Under the pieces are notes generated by a model. It worked only from the letters and a program-made list of their open reading frames with translations, was not told where the DNA came from and ran no database searches. From NCBI GenBank assembly GCA_937974245.1, contig CALJKV010000085.1, positions 3,517-67,516 of the forward strand: 64,000 nucleotides of DNA. Direction: 5' to 3'. This stretch comes from an uncultured Chloroflexota bacterium (lineage in GTDB: Bacteria; Chloroflexota; Anaerolineae; Aggregatilineales; Phototrophicaceae). Both the position numbers and the translations under genes were made by a program. This document shows positions 60,707-64,000 of this stretch, in pieces (position 1 is the first letter of the stretch; every line of letters begins with the position of its first letter).

Positions 60707-61493
60707 ATGATGAATGAAATACTCAATATGGAGACGATTTATCGCCGGGAACGGAAACGCTGGCTGCGCGAGGAAGCGCCGCGCCGCTCTTTCCGTGAGC
60801 AGCGTGCCGTATTGGATCGTACTGGTTGCATTGGTGCTGTATGGCTTGTCAGCGCCGTATCATCGGGGTGTGTTTGGTAAGCTCACACCAGGCTGGGGAT
60901 TTATCGCCCCGATTGGAGTCGAGTTCGGCCTGCTGTATGCCGCATTTAGGCGGCGGCATGCCAAGTCCGAGAATGAAGCCCTGCCCTGGACGCTGTGGGC
61001 CTTGGAAGTCCTGCTGTTCCTGACGGCGATGCTGGTTAACGGTGTTGGCTCATTTACATCGGCGGTGGAAGCGGTGCAGCTTGAGAACCTGTCGTTCGCA
61101 GCCATTATCGAAGGTTTTGGCAATCTGCCAGCAACTAGCCAGGCAGCCCTCATGATGGCATTGTTAGCCGCATTTATCATCCCGATTGGCGCGTTGGTGG
61201 CAGGGGACGGGTTGGCGGCATTGGCCCTGGATTGGCACGCGGGGAGTGATTTTCGTGAACGGTGCTGGCAGGAAGTGGAATTCACAGTGATTTGCCGCGC
61301 GGTGTTTGTCCGGTATTTGCAGCAGGGGATTGGGCAGCGGGATGCCCGGCAGCGATCCATAAGCGAAGACCGCAGCGAGCAAGAAGTTGCCAGATTCAGC
61401 ATGGCGCTCAGAATCCCCCGGACGCGGGTGGCTCAGATTATCAGAGAGCACTACAGAGCAAAAACATGTTCGCTAGATCTAGACTGCCTATAG
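60707..61493 (+). pseudogene. Membrane protein gene with an apparent frameshift
   Basis: The best start is ATG 60707, directly after GAGGAGAAG, giving MMNEILNMETIYRRERKRWL and REEAPRRSFREQ. That frame soon ends, whereas the next frame, entered near 60795, continues PYWIVLVALVLYGLSAPYHRG with three more hydrophobic segments. It ends in a cytosolic tail with a helix-turn-helix-like end (IPRTRVAQIIREHYRAK). I infer a one-base shift around 60790-60800. If translation began at 60714 instead, the protein would be intact at 259 residues but with an odd Arg-rich N-terminus. Function unknown. Confidence 0.55.
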
Positions 61494-61576
61494 TTGCGTC
61501 GCAACTTCACCCACTCCCTCCAACGTGGTTTCATGCTGTATAAATCATGCCCCCATCATATGTTTCCATCAAATTA

Positions 61577-62497
61577 TCAATGTGAGTCAGCTTCATTTAC
61601 TTCAGGAAAATCCCGCTCGATTAGATCGGCGTTGATCCCATAGGCTGCGGCTGCACCCTGTGCGACTGCGATGGCAACACTGCGCATGGGTGACGATAGA
61701 TCACCTGCCGCATATACACCCTCGACACTTGTTCGACCGCGCAGATCGACCTGCACTACATTGTGTTCATTGACTTTACACCCCAAATCGTGGGCAAAAG
61801 TCGTTCTGTGGGTCGATTTTGGCCGAATGAATAAAGCATCGCAGCGCAAGGATGAGCCATCGGCAAAACGAATAGCCTGTATCTGAGTGTCTTTGCTTTC
61901 AAGTGCGGTTATCGGTTTTTCAATCACGTTAATCCCAAAGCGAGTGAGCCTTTCACGTTGCGCTTCAGGCAGTTTCCAGCTATCAGTGGTGCAAAGAGTG
62001 AGGTTGTCCGTCCAGTTGCGAAGCATCATCACCAGGTGCATGGCGGTCTCGTCTACGCCGTAAACTGAAATTGCCTTGCCCCTGACTTCGTAACCATCGC
62101 AGTAGGGACAGTGGAATACACTTTTCCCCCATAGCTCCTCGATTCCCTCCAATGGGGGCAGTTCATCGTGCAGGCCCGTTGCGAGTAAAACGATCCGTGC
62201 CTGAAGTTTGGAAGTGTCCGAACTGGTGATCTCGAAGCCGGCTGCGTTTTTCTCAATGTGCAAAGCGGTTGCCGTTTTGCGGGCGACAGTTGGGTAACGC
62301 TCAAGTTGGTCATAGGCAATCTGGATGAGTTCAGACGGAGTGATGCCGTCACGGGTCAAAAACCCATGCGATGCGTGCGAAAAACGGTTGCATGGTTTAT
62401 GGTCGTCGATCACGACAACGTCCCTCAATGATCGTCCCAGGATTAATGCCGCGCTCAATCCAGCGCTGCTGCCGCCAATAATCACTACATCTAACAT
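61577..62497 (-). CDS. Thioredoxin-reductase-like FAD oxidoreductase
   Basis: 306 residues. FAD site VVIIGGSSAGLSAALILGR, ATGLHDELP, redox pair CPYC (C130, C133 in FHCPYCDGYEVRG), NAD(P) site region AISVYGVDETAMHLVM (the usual GxGxxA is altered to GVDETA), and the second FAD motif VYAAGDLSSPM. Low-molecular-weight thioredoxin reductase family, which also covers disulfide-forming oxidases of natural products. No thioredoxin gene is adjacent. The altered NAD(P) loop leaves open a ferredoxin- or oxygen-linked role. Confidence 0.88.
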   Translation of the reverse strand: MLDVVIIGGSSAGLSAALILGRSLRDVVVIDDHKPCNRFSHASHGFLTRDGITPSELIQIAYDQLERYPTVARKTATALHIEKNAAGFEITSSDTSKLQARIVLLATGLHDELPPLEGIEELWGKSVFHCPYCDGYEVRGKAISVYGVDETAMHLVMMLRNWTDNLTLCTTDSWKLPEAQRERLTRFGINVIEKPITALESKDTQIQAIRFADGSSLRCDALFIRPKSTHRTTFAHDLGCKVNEHNVVQVDLRGRTSVEGVYAAGDLSSPMRSVAIAVAQGAAAAYGINADLIERDFPEVNEADSH

Positions 62498-62587
62498 GTC
62501 ATCACCTCTTACTGGTACTGTGTCTCATTCAGATAAGTGTACTGCACAATTTCTTACGTGTTTATCCCGAAGAAATGTGCAGATGCG

Positions 62588-63589
62588 TCAAGGCTGGCTA
62601 TCATGCCCCACCGTGATGACGACATGACCTTTTTTGCATCCCGTTTCGACATAGCGGTGCGCCTCGGCAATCTGTTCCAGAGAATAGCGCCTGTCGATGA
62701 CCGCCCTTAGTTTTCCTGCCTCAATGAGTCCTTTGAGGAAAACCAAATCTTCGGTATTCGGGGATGGTGCCCCAAAGATCACTTTCTTGCTGTTATTCAT
62801 TGAAGCCCATCGTCCTCGAAGCCGCTGGTACAGACTGGGGTTAGCGATCAGATAACATCCACCGGGTTTGAGTGATTTCAGGCTACCGGAAAACGAACTT
62901 TTGCTGATTATATCCAGAATAAGATCGTAGCTCTCGCCGCTTGTGGTGAAATCCTCCTGAGTGTAATCAATCACATGGTCTGCGCCAATTGAGCGCAGCA
63001 TGTGCAGTTTGTCCGTACTATCCACCCCGGTGACTTCAGCCCCGAAGTACCGGGCAAGCTGTACTGCAAACGTGCCTATCGTTCCACCTGCGCCGTTAAT
63101 CAGAACTTTTTGCTCGCTTCGGACACTCGCCTGTCGCAGGAAATGCAAGGCTTCAAGTCCTCCGACAGGGACGGCAGCGGCTTCTTCATCGGTCATGTTG
63201 GCCGGTTTGATCGCCATCGCTCCACCTTCCGGTTGTTCTGGCAGAGCAATGTATTCGGCATAAGTCCCTGTTCGGATAAAGCCCGTCTGCGCGAAAACCT
63301 GATCGCCCGCTTTGAAGCGTGTCACATCTTTGCCGACCGCCTCAATCTCCCCGGCTAATTCCATCCCCAGGATAGTAATTCTTTGCGGCTTCCTAAAACC
63401 CACATAGGTGCGCACGGGGAGTGTGTACCAGCGCGCGCCACTCAAACTGCGCATCTCACAATCGCCTAATGGCACAGTGGTCGCATCTATCCTGATGAGA
63501 ACTTCATTGTCTTTCGGAACAGGTTTTTTCACTTCACGGAGTTGCAGTACATCAGGCGATCCATAAGCTGTCCAGACAATGGCTTTCAT
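62588..63589 (-). CDS. Zinc-independent MDR oxidoreductase (quinone-reductase-like)
   Basis: 333 residues from ATG 63589 (AGGGAAAC upstream). MDR fold: MKAIVWTAYGSPDVLQLREV, GMELAGEIEAVGKDVTRFKAGDQVF, cofactor motif INGAGGTIGTFAVQLARYFGAEVTGVD, and VIDYTQEDFTTSGESYDLILD. It lacks the structural-zinc Cys set. NADPH-dependent reduction of quinones or enones is usual. A second gene of the same kind lies upstream on the same strand. Confidence 0.92.
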   Translation of the reverse strand: MKAIVWTAYGSPDVLQLREVKKPVPKDNEVLIRIDATTVPLGDCEMRSLSGARWYTLPVRTYVGFRKPQRITILGMELAGEIEAVGKDVTRFKAGDQVFAQTGFIRTGTYAEYIALPEQPEGGAMAIKPANMTDEEAAAVPVGGLEALHFLRQASVRSEQKVLINGAGGTIGTFAVQLARYFGAEVTGVDSTDKLHMLRSIGADHVIDYTQEDFTTSGESYDLILDIISKSSFSGSLKSLKPGGCYLIANPSLYQRLRGRWASMNNSKKVIFGAPSPNTEDLVFLKGLIEAGKLRAVIDRRYSLEQIAEAHRYVETGCKKGHVVITVGHDSQP

Positions 63590-63655
63590 GAGTTTCCCTC
63601 GATGTGACACTAATCGGACGACTACAAGGTCTATACGACCGTGTGACAGGTATTG

Positions 63656-64000
63656 TTATTGCCCAACCCCGATTATGACTTTTCCTCTGGCATGTCCCGT
63701 TTCGAGATACCGGATCGCTTCCGCCGTCTCACTGAGCGGGTAGCATCGGTCGATGACAGGGACGACTTTGCCATTTTGAAGAAGCTCCATCATGAAAGCC
63801 ATATCCTTTTGGTTGGGTTCCACCGTTCCAGAAGGGCCGATGCGCTGACCACCAACCTTCGACCGGCGCGGCCCGACAACCATATGGGCAAACATAAGTC
63901 GCAGAGTGGTAAACCCAGCGATGATGCAAACGCCCTTGGGTTTCAGCGCGCGCTGGTAATCCGAAACTGAACGATTGCCGACTGCACAGTAAATCAGGTC
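63656..64000 (-). CDS. MDR oxidoreductase, C-terminal part (cut by window end)
   Basis: Open to the window edge on the minus strand. The visible part reads DLIYCAVGNRSVSDYQRALK, PKGVCIIAGF, then MVVGPRRSKVGGQ and ends VVPVIDRCYPLSETAEAIRYLETGHARGKVIIGVG. This is the C-terminal region of a quinone-reductase-like protein similar to the neighbouring 62588 gene (KLRAVIDRRYSLEQIAEAHRYVETG). The pair looks like a tandem duplication. The start is outside the window. Confidence 0.9.
   Translation of the reverse strand, partial: DLIYCAVGNRSVSDYQRALKPKGVCIIAGFTTLRLMFAHMVVGPRRSKVGGQRIGPSGTVEPNQKDMAFMMELLQNGKVVPVIDRCYPLSETAEAIRYLETGHARGKVIIGVGQ

Overview
The window looks like a chromosome segment of a Chloroflexota bacterium, most likely from the Anaerolineae or a neighbouring class. 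I infer this from gene content only. The clues are: many PAS/GAF histidine kinases with stand-alone receivers; a Ser/Thr kinase with a Pro/Thr-rich tail; a coproporphyrin-type haem module; numerous family-5 and family-1 binding-protein ABC systems; and a two-gene diterpene module of a kind known from Mycobacterium tuberculosis (Rv3377c/Rv3378c) and, as I recall, from the chloroflexote Herpetosiphon. I saw no tRNA, rRNA or CRISPR array.

Layout. 1-4416: a signalling operon (histidine kinase cut by the window edge, Rcp1-type receiver, large REC/PAS/GAF kinase). 4450-7720: a PfkB-type sugar kinase and a secreted GH53 galactanase, with the last codons of a lost sugar permease beside the latter. 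7912-9468 (+): an unknown protein, a HEAT-repeat protein and a receiver. 9583-16065 (-): the most striking block, in which a class II diterpene cyclase overlaps a membrane histidine kinase, followed by an Rv3378c-like diterpene transferase/synthase, a HAD protein, a LOG-family nucleotide phosphoribohydrolase and two lone receivers. 16899-18506: a Ser/Thr kinase.

19141-26117 (+): a haem operon. A HemQ-Rieske fusion overlaps a ferrochelatase and is followed by an AhbD-like radical SAM enzyme, then a peptide-type ABC binding protein and two permeases. HemQ and AhbD catalyse the same coproheme-to-haem step with different oxidants, so the operon appears to carry an oxidative and a SAM-dependent version side by side. 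26332-31070: a NarX/NarL-like two-component pair bracketed by two copies of one palindrome, a degenerate receiver, a lipoprotein and small membrane proteins. 31141-31817 is a graveyard of broken genes.

32207-46300 (-): a sugar or sugar-acid catabolic operon (sugar ABC permeases and binding protein, SDR, BKACE, two Gfo/Idh dehydrogenases, M24 protein, IlvD/EDD dehydratase, aldehyde dehydrogenase, ThDP enzyme) headed by an IclR regulator. Near-identical 17-bp palindromes lie in front of the regulator gene and the first catabolic gene. 46641-47200 is a decayed transposase. 47231-60453: a divergent catabolic region. The minus arm has a peptide-type ABC system, enoyl-CoA hydratase, an enolase-superfamily racemase/OSBS-like enzyme and an agmatinase-family protein. 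The plus arm has a CocE-type hydrolase, P450, TetR, acyl-CoA ligase and class C beta-lactamase-like hydrolase. 60707-64000: a frameshifted membrane protein, a thioredoxin-reductase-like flavoprotein and two MDR oxidoreductases, the last cut by the window end.

Three ABC systems lie here and none has its own ATPase. Each binding-protein gene is followed by a stem-loop before the next gene.
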